From assembly GCF_014211975.1 (NCBI RefSeq), contig NZ_CP060084.1, positions 2,677,001 to 2,741,000 on the forward strand: a stretch of 64,000 bases of DNA, written 5' to 3'. Below, piece after piece: positions 27,915 to 36,733 of the stretch. The stretch's first letter is position 1. Each line of letters opens with the position of its first letter. Under the pieces are notes generated by a model. That model was not told the origin of the DNA. It was given only the letters and a program-made list of their open reading frames with translations, and made no database searches. The translations under genes and the position numbers were made by a program. This stretch comes from Teredinibacter haidensis (GTDB lineage Bacteria > Pseudomonadota > Gammaproteobacteria > Pseudomonadales > Cellvibrionaceae).

Positions 27915-28833
27915 TGGGGTCAAGTCTTGCCTTTTGCCTTTCTTAATATCCTGCTGACCCGTGAATAATGCAAACCAAAGTGCTCACCTATTTCTTTCAT
28001 GCTATAGCCGCCACTGGCGTACGCTTGGCTGATGGCGGTATTCCGGTCTGCTTCGGCAGCTTCGTACCAGGCGAGAGGTTTTGGTGCAGCACGCCGCTGG
28101 CTTGATGGTATTTCTGACAGCTCTTTGCTGCCGTCAATAAGCTGCTGCATCTGTTCAACAAACCCAGATATACCTGGTTTTTTAGCGTTCCCCACAGAGA
28201 GGGCTGGCCTTTACCTTGGCGAACAAAGTCTTTATAGGCAGTTATGGCGCGTGTTTTCTGATGCCCAAATGCCGCGAGCAGCCATTCGGTCTGCAACCCG
28301 CCGGTCTCTTTGGCCTGGCCGATGGTGGCGCGGTAGCTACTCCAGGGCCAATCTTTTGCGTGTCGCACCATACCCGCACGCACGGGGTTAAGAACAATAT
28401 AACGGGCCACCTCCAATAAATAACCATTTTTATCAACCAGGATTGCTTTATAACGTCCTTGAAAGACATGCCCGAAGCGGGTGTGGTTGTGGTTAAAGCG
28501 CTGTGTATACACGCCATTAAGATGGCGCATACCTTTGGAAAGGTTGGCATCAGGCGTTTCAATCAAAAGATGGTAGTGATTCGACATCTGGCAGTAGGCA
28601 TGACACACCCAGTTGTATCGGTCACAGGCTTCAGTCAAAACCGCGAGAAACAGCTCACGGTCTTTATCCGTTAAGTAAATATCTTCACGCCGATTTCCGC
28701 GCGAGGTGATGTGATAAAGCGCACCAGCAAACTCCAAGCGTAGAGGTCTGGCCATAATCTTTGCCTGTTTTATCAACTATTGGATAAATCGAAACCTACT
28801 CCAGCGGTAGGCAAAAGGCAAGACTTGACCCCA
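27915..28833 (-). mobile_element. RAYT-type element copy 1 (919 bp, inactive)
   Basis: Bounded by 24-bp perfect terminal inverted repeats (outer part TGGGGTCAAGTCTTGCC) at 27915-27938 and 28810-28833. It holds a Y1-transposase gene broken by a 10-bp deletion. Apart from that it is nearly identical to copy 2 at 35087-36015. Genes on both sides are truncated at its ends. Confidence 0.85.
27920..28755 (-). pseudogene. REP-associated tyrosine (Y1) transposase, frameshifted
   Basis: Compared with copy 2, the ten bases between the codons for YLG and FVEQ are missing (near 28166). The frame then reads YLGLLNRCSSL and stops early, while the original C-terminus (FVEQMQQLIDGSKELS...LHYSRVSRILRKAKGKT) continues in another phase. 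The N-terminal catalytic part is intact: ALYHITSRGN, the HUH-type SNHYHLLIETP, and RYIVLNPVRAGMV. The product would lack the C-terminal HTH-like domain, so it is probably inactive or only able to be helped by copy 2. Confidence 0.88.
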
Positions 28834-29009
28834 TTCTTCTTATCATTGCTGGCTTGCTTTCAATTTTTATACTTCCACAGGCACTTCACTACGGCTTTAA
28901 ATCATACTTAAATGCTCAGGGATACACTTATTGTGAATTCAACTCACAACAATGGCTACATGTTGACTCGCTTGAATACAGAAATGATGGCAAATGTCGA
29001 AAGGAGTAG
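28833..29009 (+). pseudogene. 3' fragment of a small membrane protein gene
   Basis: An open frame of 58 codons runs from the RAYT right end to a TAG. It has one hydrophobic segment (LLIIAGLLSIFILPQAL), then GFKSYLNAQGYTYCEFNSQQ and YRNDGKCRKE. The hydrophobic start followed by a Cys-containing tail looks like a real protein end. The 5' part is not found on the other side of the element. Confidence 0.5.
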
Positions 29010-29054
29010 TGTTTCATCTCTACATCTACAACTAGAGAGCCACATTACTGCCAA

Positions 29055-29608
29055 TCAGAAAGGCTTTTTAGTCGCCCCACTGCCAAACCTGATCCTATGC
29101 CCACCCTTGTGTAGCCCTTGAGTAAGGAAGAGGTGCCGTTGTTTCTCTGGGCTTGATATACCAGTCTCTTTACAATACACGTCGAAAATGTCCGGCTCAG
29201 CGATGACATAGCCATCGACTGTCGCCGTAATATGATCACCGTACCGACCAGAATCAATCGCTTTCTTTAACCATTGCCGTATGCACGATCCATTGCTCTG
29301 TCAAACATCTCTCGATCAAAGTCACAAAGTGAACTCGCATTTCTATCTTTTCGACCACAAAAATTTTCGCCAATTTCTATTGTCGCCATTTGTAAAAACA
29401 TGGCATAAAGGCATAAAGGCATAAAGGCATAAAGCATATCTCGCGCTTCTTGTTTGTCATATTCACTGATATCGACAACATCATTCACCTGTTTTCCAAC
29501 GCTGGTAGCAACACTTTCAGCGTACTCTTCGGTCGGACTAATTCCATACGGACAATTATTAGGCGGTTTCCCAATGGAGCCCACACAATCGTCATCCGGA
29601 GCATACAA
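29055..29608 (-). pseudogene. Broken gene of unknown family containing an 8-bp repeat tract
   Basis: The first frame (29608-29267) reads LYAPDDDCVGSIGKPPNNCP... to DRAMDRAYGNG and stop. Shifting phase there continues as LKKAIDSGRYGDHITATVDG-YVIAEPDIFDVY to a stop at 29055. This suggests one gene with a frameshift. The first frame contains four tandem copies of an 8-bp unit, which encode the odd AFMPLCLYA stretch. Its 5' end runs into IS21 DNA. No family recognised. Confidence 0.4.
29402..29433. repeat. Four tandem copies of GGCATAAA
   Basis: An 8-bp unit repeated four times exactly, inside a reading frame on the minus strand. Since 8 is not a multiple of 3, gain or loss of a unit would switch frame. 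Confidence 0.9.
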
Positions 29609-29618
29609 GGATACGATC

Positions 29619-29955
29619 TGGTAAGTGTGGTATTTAGTGAGTCAATGCGGGGCACGCTATAAACGACTCGACGAACCTCTATGGTGGATGATCGAGTAAC
29701 CTTGAGATTCAGCGCTTGGTAGTTTACGGCTTGATGTTTGGGCAAGCTTTGTAGGGCTTGCTTTTCTTCGATAAAACGACTGTGTGACCGGCGATTGAGC
29801 TTTTCGACCACGCGATCAATAAAGGTCTGGTAGGCTTCGATTTTGTCAACGTCGTTGCTTTGTCGGAGCTTTAGTTGCTGGGATATTCGACGTTTTAATG
29901 ATCCGTTCGCGCACTCCACAACACCATTTTCATGGGATTCGCCTAGGTTGCACAT
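29619..29955 (-). pseudogene. istA: IS21-family IstA transposase fragment
   Basis: About 112 codons match the C-terminal half of IstA: GESHENGVVECANGSLKRRI, then VDKIEAYQTFIDRVVEKLNR and the beta-rich end VTRSSTIEVRRVVYSVP. Both ends are missing. It is joined upstream to an ISAs1 fragment and downstream to unrelated sequence, so it is the scar of a nested or deleted insertion. Confidence 0.85.
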
Positions 29956-30145
29956 GCTTTCTTAACAGATCTTGTTTTGATTCGGCAAAATATACAAAGT
30001 CTTGCCACGTTTCCACACCGAAAATTGAACCACTAAAAACAATTAACAAGATATCCGGCAAGGCATGGAGTTTTTGTCGGTCAATTCGTGGATCTTCGAG
30101 TGAATGAAAGTAATTTAATAGATCTGGCAGGTTTTTTTGGGTCAT
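29930..30145 (-). pseudogene. ISAs1-family transposase N-terminal fragment
   Basis: MTQKNLPDLLNYFHSLEDPR then HALPDILLIVFSGSIFGVETW and FVYFAESKQDLLRKH is the N-terminal associated domain of ISAs1-type DDE transposases. After about 60 codons it runs into the IS21 fragment, so only the first sixth of the gene remains. Confidence 0.85.
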
Positions 30146-30515
30146 GTCTCAGCCTGGTATCATATTTTATTGTCACCAATGATACGATATGGGCTTAAGA
30201 AATACGACTGCGTTCATTTATTGTGCAATTTAAGTGGGGCAGCCCTGATTGAGATACTTAGTACAGAACCTCTTTATCTCCGCCTGAGCATACCCACGAC
30301 AATCAGTTCAAGAATTCAATTACATCCTTAAGTATGTACGAGGCATTAAGCCGCTTGCTTAAAGGATATATAAAAATGAATTAATTCGACAGACTGTCAG
30401 TACTAAAAAAACCAATCGAACAAATTAATGGCTATCATTACTATGGGCGCTATTAATCCTTATCCTGTATTAAATCTGATGCTTCATTCTGTCTATACAG
30501 AAAACGCATTTTTCG
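30146..30515. other. Intergenic region
   Basis: About 370 AT-rich bases. No supported gene or clear element end is visible. Confidence 0.4.
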
Positions 30516-31724
30516 CTACCCTATATCATTCCCTTTATTTCCGACCATACTCGTAATTAAATCCCTTAACTGATCAGCAGGCGACAACAGTCTTGAGCGG
30601 TACTTAGCCGCAAAGGCTTCCACTTTGGTTCGAATGGTATCCGAATATAACAACATCTCTCGAAAATGCTTACTAATACTTTCTGGTTTTCCAGGATCAG
30701 CAATGCTTGCCAGGCTAGATTTAAAGAGGGTTTTTGAGAAAATAAGCTGCTCCATTTGTAAGGGAATTGCCAATTGAGGAATTCCCAGCAACGCAAGCTG
30801 TGATGCGGAGTTAAAATTGCCGTTTGTCACAGCGAAAGCACATTCTTTTGCCACTAACTGTAGATCCAGCGGATCACTTTCAAAACAAATGTTGTCGCAC
30901 TCAAACTGATTCAGCAAAACCGGATCAACACTGCTTGAACAAAATATAACAGGGACTCCAGACTGCCTTAATTCGTAGAGCAATGTCTTTATTTGAGGAA
31001 ACATATGACTGTAAACAAATATTTTTTTGCCTTTTACATTTGTCCAATTTGGCGTTTTACCCGGCAAGGTGGGAGGAACACCAACATACTGTTCGGAACT
31101 TCTACTTGGAAAATGGTCTAGTTCCGGGTAAGCAGTGAGCAACGAAGCATCCACGGTTTTGTAGATATCACTTAATTGTAAAATCTGCGAACAACCAAAT
31201 GACTGGAGCACAGTGTTTATTTTAACGACCAGCTCCGTCTCAAACACCTTGAACTTTTCCAAATCGGCTTGACTTAATTGCTCCGATAAAAAAACAGCCA
31301 TTGGATAGGTTTGTGGCGGACAAAGAAACCCAGAACCCATCACTACTTTTTTAAAGTCAAACGCCCTGGCAGCCAGGAGTGCGCTGGGGCTATGATCAAA
31401 TATAACGATATCCGGCTGTACTAGCTGAAAAAGCGTGCGCCATGCATGCATTAACGCCGCTAAGCTATTCGCTGTGGAAAAGCCGCTGTTATGAAGTAGA
31501 TGCGCGTAACAGCGTGGAGAGGAGACAGGATTGGCAGTGTTACCTTGAAAGTGCGGCGCCTGCAGTAGTTTTACGTCAAGCGCTTCAACCAATTGATGTG
31601 CATGCTGTAAGCTCTGCACAGCAGCGAACAGTTCGTGTTGCTGAAGCGAGTCACAATAGTGTTTTATTGGGATAATGTGGCCTAACCCAAAACCCATTTC
31701 CCAAACGAATAAGATTCTAGCCAT
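30516..31724 (-). CDS. Glycosyltransferase of the GT1/GT28-like GT-B fold
   Basis: The 402-residue protein opens MARILFVWEMGFGLGHIIPI, the N-terminal Rossmann strand and glycine turn of UGT/MurG-like enzymes. The N-terminal domain contains QPDIVIFDHSPSALLAARAF. The C-terminal domain has KKIFVYSHMFPQIKTLLYEL, PVIFCSSSV and a donor-site-like segment CAFAVTNGNFNSASQLALLGIPQLAIPL, where the usual HGG is replaced by TNGN. Activity and sugar are unknown. It stands alone between IS scars and the surface protein gene. Confidence 0.7.
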   Translation of the reverse strand: MARILFVWEMGFGLGHIIPIKHYCDSLQQHELFAAVQSLQHAHQLVEALDVKLLQAPHFQGNTANPVSSPRCYAHLLHNSGFSTANSLAALMHAWRTLFQLVQPDIVIFDHSPSALLAARAFDFKKVVMGSGFLCPPQTYPMAVFLSEQLSQADLEKFKVFETELVVKINTVLQSFGCSQILQLSDIYKTVDASLLTAYPELDHFPSRSSEQYVGVPPTLPGKTPNWTNVKGKKIFVYSHMFPQIKTLLYELRQSGVPVIFCSSSVDPVLLNQFECDNICFESDPLDLQLVAKECAFAVTNGNFNSASQLALLGIPQLAIPLQMEQLIFSKTLFKSSLASIADPGKPESISKHFREMLLYSDTIRTKVEAFAAKYRSRLLSPADQLRDLITSMVGNKGNDIG

Positions 31725-31809
31725 GACTGGAGTATATACGCCTATATGGACTGATGCATTTCATTCAACGTGAATGCATCAGTCTCACCATTAAAGGTCT
31801 TTCACAAAA

Positions 31810-34275
31810 TTAGTGAATCACTTTACGCTTTCTAATACCTAATACGCCTAACATCATAATCAACCATGACACGCCAAAAGCACCGCCACCACCGGATGAT
31901 TTATTTGTCTCACCATTTTCATTGCCCGGGTTTTCTGTTGGAATTGGTGTAGCTATGGGTGAATCAGTAGGAACCGGCGTTACTGTTGGTATTGGTGTGG
32001 CCGTTGCAACAATCCCAGCATCAATCATTAGACTCTTTTCAGCGGTTAAAAAACCGTCACTGACTGTTATCTGAAGATTAACGGGCAATTCAGAATAACC
32101 GGTTTCAGTTAACTGGCCACTTAGCACACCATTTTCCGCCAAACTAAGTCCCTCTGGCAGCCCCTGCGCGGAATACGTTAAATCAGCCCCTTCTGGATCA
32201 GAGCCATATTGTGATAAGTCTTCATTTATATCCTGCCCTGCGATTAGGGTACGTTTTGGTAAATCATCGAGAATGGGGTTCTGATTGACCAATGACAATA
32301 TAAACGAGGTGTTTACTGAATTAACCCCATCACTAATCTCGAGAGGAATAGTCGCTGGCAATTGCTCGATATCTGTAAGACTTAATTTCCCTGACAATCT
32401 CCCGTCATCCGTCAGCGAAAAACCATCTAACAAGGTATCGCCTACGGAATAATTCAGCTCGGCCGCCTCTGCATCAGTAACACTTTCTGACAGTTCATAA
32501 CTGACATCAACGCCAACCTGAACACCGAACTCCAGGGCTTTGCTAACTTCAGGGGGCAAATTATTCTGAACGAAACTGACTGTCGCCTCTACACGATTCT
32601 GCCCGTCAGTAACACCGATATTAATATCCGCCGGAAAAGTAAATTGGTTGATTGCCGTAACATCAAATTCACCATACAACTCTCCTTCTGGGGATAAAGC
32701 ATAATAATCAGAAGGCTCGTCCAGGCTAAAGACAAGCGTATCCCCTTCTCGATCAGAAAAATGGGATGCAAAGTCAACTGAAAATGGCCTATTTACAGTG
32801 ACTTCAACTGAATCGATAGGCGCCTCTACTTTTGGTGGCTGATTACGAAACTCTATCGCTCCAATATCGACACCATCACCAACGATCCGATCAAACCCTT
32901 CACCTCGCTGATCATATTCAGGTAACCCATCAACATTTATATTTTCAATATCAATTAACGGACTACCAGGTAGGGGTTCATAAGAGTACATCGGATATTC
33001 ACCATCGACTCCCACACGAACACCGCCATTATCAGCTAAATCGGCTAACATCGGATTCACGCCAAAAATATTTGAGCCGGGGGTCAACTCTTCAAAAACA
33101 CCATTATCACTTGTTCCTATCAAGCTGTTTTCTACATAAACTGGCCCAGAAATAATATCCGTTCCTCCATTTTCTGTCCGAGAGGCTATAACGCTATTGA
33201 TTACGCGAACACCTGTAACACCTTCATCGATATATAATGCTTTTCCTTCAGCGGCATCGTTATCAATTAACGTTGAGCTAACAATATCAATATTGACGTC
33301 TCCTTCAGAATTAAATAAACGAATAACACCTCCTTTGTCTCCTCCCATATTTTCACTGAAAGTACTGTTTGTTATTGAAACGACAGCCCCCCCGTAGTTG
33401 AGCGAATACAGACTAAACAAACTATCGTCAGCAACATTACCATGATAAAAATCATCTTCAACATGAACGATATTTGCTCGATAAATAGGCGCATTATTTT
33501 CAATATATGTATTGTGAATAGAGGTTACATCTCGGTCATAAATAACTGACCCTCCAGAATTATTTCTAAAAACGCTATTTTTAATAATAGTTGAGCACGA
33601 AGTCAGTGAAAATACAGCTGCTCCTGAACCGCGTACAGAATTATTCTCAAACAATGAGTCTTCGATTCGCAAGCTCCCGTTATTACAATATACTGCTCCT
33701 CCATAACCATAGGAATTGAAATCTTTAACTGTCGAATCATATATTTCAGCACCAGCCATCAACCGAGTTGGATAAGTAAAGCCAGAGATTATGGATGATT
33801 TAATTGTTGTGAAGCCGTGAGACCGCAAAGGACTTTGAGTCTGTAACTCTCCGGCATTCGTTAACTTAACAGCGGCTAGCTGTAAAACTGCGTCAGACCT
33901 AATCATGTTCCGATCAACCTTTGCGCCAGCAACAGTGTTAATCGATAGATTTGAAATCGTTGCTTCGGCAGAGATAATATCAAAAACTTGCGAAGAGACC
34001 GGATTCGATAGAATGGTGTTTTCGGCCCCCAACCCGGTAATAGAAACCGAATCAGTAACTTCAATTAGTGAATTAAGCAAAATATCGTATGTCGTTATTG
34101 AAGAATCAAAAACAACTTCATCAGCGCCTTCAAGCGCGTTTGCATCCAACACCGCTTGTCGAAGACTTCCTGCACCACTATCGTTGGTATTAGTCACAGT
34201 GAACGTTTCAGCATTGGCTATAGAGGTACCCGCAGCAATACAACTAATTGCAACGACAAGAAGGTTTTTTTTCAT
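31810..34275 (-). CDS. Secreted beta-helix surface protein with GlyGly-CTERM-type anchor
   Basis: MKKNLLVVAISCIAAGTSIANA is a signal peptide; the upstream in-frame start at 34332 adds a hydrophilic extension. Residues 23-60 have the FTVTNTNDSGAGSLRQAVLDAN opening of CSLREA/choice-of-anchor Q proteins. A right-handed beta-helix of parallel repeats follows. NPMLADLADNGGV and QRGEGFDRIVGDGVDIGAIEF form the choice-of-anchor Q end. Three cadherin/He_PIG-like Ig modules come next (LPEGLSLAENGVLSGQLTETG). A Pro/Thr linker leads to GGGGAFGVSWLIMMLGVLG-IRKRK, a glycine-rich, transmembrane, basic tail like the rhombosortase GlyGly-CTERM. It is probably exported by type II secretion and held on the surface. 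Confidence 0.78.
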   Translation of the reverse strand: MKKNLLVVAISCIAAGTSIANAETFTVTNTNDSGAGSLRQAVLDANALEGADEVVFDSSITTYDILLNSLIEVTDSVSITGLGAENTILSNPVSSQVFDIISAEATISNLSINTVAGAKVDRNMIRSDAVLQLAAVKLTNAGELQTQSPLRSHGFTTIKSSIISGFTYPTRLMAGAEIYDSTVKDFNSYGYGGAVYCNNGSLRIEDSLFENNSVRGSGAAVFSLTSCSTIIKNSVFRNNSGGSVIYDRDVTSIHNTYIENNAPIYRANIVHVEDDFYHGNVADDSLFSLYSLNYGGAVVSITNSTFSENMGGDKGGVIRLFNSEGDVNIDIVSSTLIDNDAAEGKALYIDEGVTGVRVINSVIASRTENGGTDIISGPVYVENSLIGTSDNGVFEELTPGSNIFGVNPMLADLADNGGVRVGVDGEYPMYSYEPLPGSPLIDIENINVDGLPEYDQRGEGFDRIVGDGVDIGAIEFRNQPPKVEAPIDSVEVTVNRPFSVDFASHFSDREGDTLVFSLDEPSDYYALSPEGELYGEFDVTAINQFTFPADINIGVTDGQNRVEATVSFVQNNLPPEVSKALEFGVQVGVDVSYELSESVTDAEAAELNYSVGDTLLDGFSLTDDGRLSGKLSLTDIEQLPATIPLEISDGVNSVNTSFILSLVNQNPILDDLPKRTLIAGQDINEDLSQYGSDPEGADLTYSAQGLPEGLSLAENGVLSGQLTETGYSELPVNLQITVSDGFLTAEKSLMIDAGIVATATPIPTVTPVPTDSPIATPIPTENPGNENGETNKSSGGGGAFGVSWLIMMLGVLGIRKRKVIH

Positions 34276-34614
34276 TTTTAGCGTAATCGGTTGAACGTCA
34301 GTTGATATTGTTGATGAATTGTTTCGTCCCATCAGTACTGCTCCATTTTACAGAGGATTTAGAAATTTTAGTCGATACTTACCAGAAGTTACTAGACTTG
34401 CACATTCGAGGTGTTGGGATATTTGACACAGTCATACATTCCAACATATAGGAAACCATCCCCCAACACCCAAGCGCGGAATTATACTGGAAAGACAAAG
34501 CAAAGCTTTGTCATTTGTCGCATTTTTGATCGCCTTTTGAACGATACCCCTTCCCGCTGTATTAACCCTGTTTATTCCGCAGCTCCACGGTCAATGCTTA
34601 TCTACAGCAACACG
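34276..34614. other. Intergenic region
   Basis: About 340 bp between the surface protein and the conjugation ATPase remnant. No supported gene; the surface protein promoter should lie near 34300-34420. Confidence 0.4.
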
Positions 34615-35086
34615 CTAATGCTTAATCATATTGCTAGCAATCTCTAGCACCGCCTCCAACTCCGAACACCCCTTCTCCTCCATAATCTTCGCCCGCTCCC
34701 GCTTTTCATGCTTCTCCGTCATGGCCAACGCTAGCGCAATCGGTGGCGGGACATTGCGGAATAGTGCTTGTACCTTGTCGGCAATAATCACCCCTTCTGT
34801 GTATTTCCCCGGTTCTTTGTGGGCGGCCAGTAGCATGCTTTTTTGCTCTAGGGTTAGGTCTTTGAATCGTGCAATTTGCTCAATCTGCTCTTTGGGGCAG
34901 ACCATCGCAATACACCATTCAAACATCCCCAGCAGCTTTTTCGCTGAATTCGGAAAATCTTCCATATTTTGGGTGGCGAGCCATAACCAAGCGCCCAGCT
35001 TGCGCCACATTTTGACGATTTTGACGAGGTATGGGGCCAATAGCATATTGGTGAACCGATACGGTCTGAGATGTAGAGCGTATGCC
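34615..35086 (-). pseudogene. C-terminal fragment of an ICE conjugative-transfer ATPase (TraC/VirB4-like)
   Basis: The frame is open from the RAYT left end to a stop at 34615. The sequence FTNMLLAPYLVKIVKMWRK, LGAWLWLATQNMEDFPNSAKK, then KEQIEQIARFKDLTLEQ, KEPGKYTEGVIIADKVQALF and LALAMTEKHEKRERAKIMEE matches the end of the PFL_4706-type conjugative transfer ATPase of ICE/genomic-island T4SS. About the last 157 residues of a protein of roughly 900 remain. No other conjugation genes are near, so this is a relic of an integrated element. Confidence 0.8.
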
Positions 35087-36015
35087 TGGGGTCAAGTCTT
35101 GCCTTTTGCCTTTCTTAATATCCTGCTGACCCGTGAATAATGCAAACCAAAGTGCTCACCTATTTCTTTCATGCTATAGCCGCCACTGGCGTACGCTTGG
35201 CTGATGGCGGTATTCCGGTCTGCTTCGGCAGCTTCGTACCAGGCGAGAGGTTTTGGTGCAGCACGCCGCCGGCTTGATGGTCTTTCTGACAGCTCTTTGC
35301 TGCCGTCAATAAGCTGCTGCATCTGTTCAACAAACTCTTCGTCACCCAGATATACCTGGTTTTTTAGCGTTCCCCACAGGGAGGGCTGGCCTTTACCTTG
35401 GCGAACAAAGTCTTTATAGGCAGTTATGGCGCGTGTTTTCTGATGCCCAAATGCCGCGAGCAGCCATTCGGTCTGCAACCCGCCGGTCTCTTTGGCCTGG
35501 CCGATGGTGGCGCGGTAGCTACTCCAGGGCCAATCTTTTGCGTGTCGCACCATACCCGCACGCACGGGGTTAAGAACAATATAACGGGCCACCTCCAATA
35601 AATAACCATTTTTATCAACCAGGATTGCTTTATAACGTCCTTGAAAGACATGCCCGAAGCGGGTGTGGTTGTGGTTAAAGCGCTGTGTATACACGCCATT
35701 AAGATGGCGCATACCTTTGGAAAGGTTGGCATCAGGCGTTTCAATCAAAAGATGGTAGTGATTCGACATCTGGCAGTAGGCATGACACACCCAGTTGTAT
35801 CGGTCACAGGCTTCAGTCAAAACCGCGAGAAACAGCTCACGGTCTTTATCCGTTAAGTAAATATCTTCACGCCGATTTCCGCGCGAGGTGATGTGATAAA
35901 GCGCACCAGCAAACTCCAAGCGTAGAGGTCTGGCCATAATCTTTGCCTGTTTTATCAACTATTGGATAAATCGAAACCTACTCCAGCGGTAGGCAAAAGG
36001 CAAGACTTGACCCCA
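35087..36015 (-). mobile_element. RAYT-type element copy 2 (929 bp, intact gene)
   Basis: Same 24-bp terminal inverted repeats and orientation as copy 1. The left ends of both copies are preceded by GTATGCC, which may be part of the element or of a target motif. No flanking target duplication is evident. It lies next to the truncated conjugation ATPase. Confidence 0.87.
35092..35937 (-). CDS. REP-associated tyrosine (Y1) transposase
   Basis: From MARPLRLEFAGALYHITSRG the protein has 281 residues; an upstream ATG adds seven. It is a Y1/HUH nuclease of the RAYT (TnpA-REP) group. The two-His motif is in SNHYHLLIETPDANLSKGM. The likely nucleophile Tyr lies in the helix LLEVARYIVLNPVRAGM. The C-terminus carries an HTH-like segment GYSMKEIGEHFGLHYSRVSRILRKAK. 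RAYTs act on REP hairpins and are usually single-copy and not self-mobile; here the gene has terminal inverted repeats and a near-identical second copy. Its stop codon lies inside the left terminal repeat. Confidence 0.9.
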   Translation of the reverse strand: MARPLRLEFAGALYHITSRGNRREDIYLTDKDRELFLAVLTEACDRYNWVCHAYCQMSNHYHLLIETPDANLSKGMRHLNGVYTQRFNHNHTRFGHVFQGRYKAILVDKNGYLLEVARYIVLNPVRAGMVRHAKDWPWSSYRATIGQAKETGGLQTEWLLAAFGHQKTRAITAYKDFVRQGKGQPSLWGTLKNQVYLGDEEFVEQMQQLIDGSKELSERPSSRRRAAPKPLAWYEAAEADRNTAISQAYASGGYSMKEIGEHFGLHYSRVSRILRKAKGKT

Positions 36016-36029
36016 TGCCCCTAAAATAA

Positions 36030-36056
36030 AAAGCCCCAGTCAATGACTAGGGCTTT
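36030..36056 (-). terminator. Hairpin with T-rich tail
   Basis: AAAGCCC pairs with GGGCTTT with an inner AGTCA/TGACT stem. On the minus strand it is followed by TTTATTTT. It lies next to the RAYT right end. Confidence 0.55.
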
Positions 36057-36192
36057 GGATGGGTGTCTCGATTATTTTGTAGATTGCTTTACCAAGGCTT
36101 CGGATTTCAGTTTAACTGTCGGGAAAATATGTCTGTCCCCATTGTTTTCATGACAAGAAGTTGGTGTTTAGGGTGAGGGATTAAAAAGAAAA

Positions 36193-36222
36193 AGGCACTC
36201 GGTGATTTCTCAAAGAGTGCCT
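36193..36222 (-). terminator. Rho-independent terminator downstream of the RHS/immunity pair
   Basis: AGGCACTC pairs with GAGTGCCT; on the minus strand a run rich in T follows. It would end the transcript of the gene stopping at 36288. Confidence 0.75.
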
Positions 36223-36287
36223 ATCCTAGCTATTTATTGCGCCATAAGTTTGATCTGACCCACATATCCCACATATCCTAATTATTT

Positions 36288-36707
36288 CTACTTAGGCTTT
36301 AGTTTTTCACCTTCATAATTCAATTCATATTCAATCAGCCAACCACACCCATCGCCGTAAGAAGCCTGAATAAAATTATGATCAGACATACTTTCAGAAA
36401 GCATATACCAGACGTGAACTTTTCCACCTTCCTTTTGAATTTCTAATGGAAATAAAAATTCCGTCTTATCATCAATATTCGGGACTGACTTAACAATAAA
36501 AACACTTGATAACTCCGCTCCATTAATTTGGGAAGGCAACTTTAAAATCACATCTATTTCTTTCTCAGAGAAATCAGCTGAAAAACTTATTTTATCTAAG
36601 TACATCTTGCTGAGTTTCTTTATAGCTTTTTCATCACTAAAACAAGTATCCCCATACACAGAGAAGCTATAAAAAAAAGCTAATAGCGAAAAAACCATCG
36701 ACTTCAT
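36288..36707 (-). CDS. Signal-peptide protein coupled to RHS module 2; candidate immunity protein
   Basis: The start MKSMVFSLLAFFYSFSVYGD gives 139 residues with a clear signal peptide cleaved near YGD-TCF. An upstream ATG at 36743 overlaps the RHS stop by ten bases and would add 12 residues. The mature part is about 120 residues with two or three Cys (TCFSDEKAIKK; YGDGCGWLIEYELNY). No family recognised. Position right behind an RHS tail, as in module 1, suggests an immunity or adaptor role in the periplasm. Confidence 0.6.
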   Translation of the reverse strand: MKSMVFSLLAFFYSFSVYGDTCFSDEKAIKKLSKMYLDKISFSADFSEKEIDVILKLPSQINGAELSSVFIVKSVPNIDDKTEFLFPLEIQKEGGKVHVWYMLSESMSDHNFIQASYGDGCGWLIEYELNYEGEKLKPK

Positions 36708-36733
36708 AGTGTATCTAAAATGAAATTTAAAAT

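Noticed and set aside
28216..28674. Frames repeated identically in both RAYT copies on other phases
   Set aside because: They repeat only because the element is duplicated; the Y1 transposase is the real gene.
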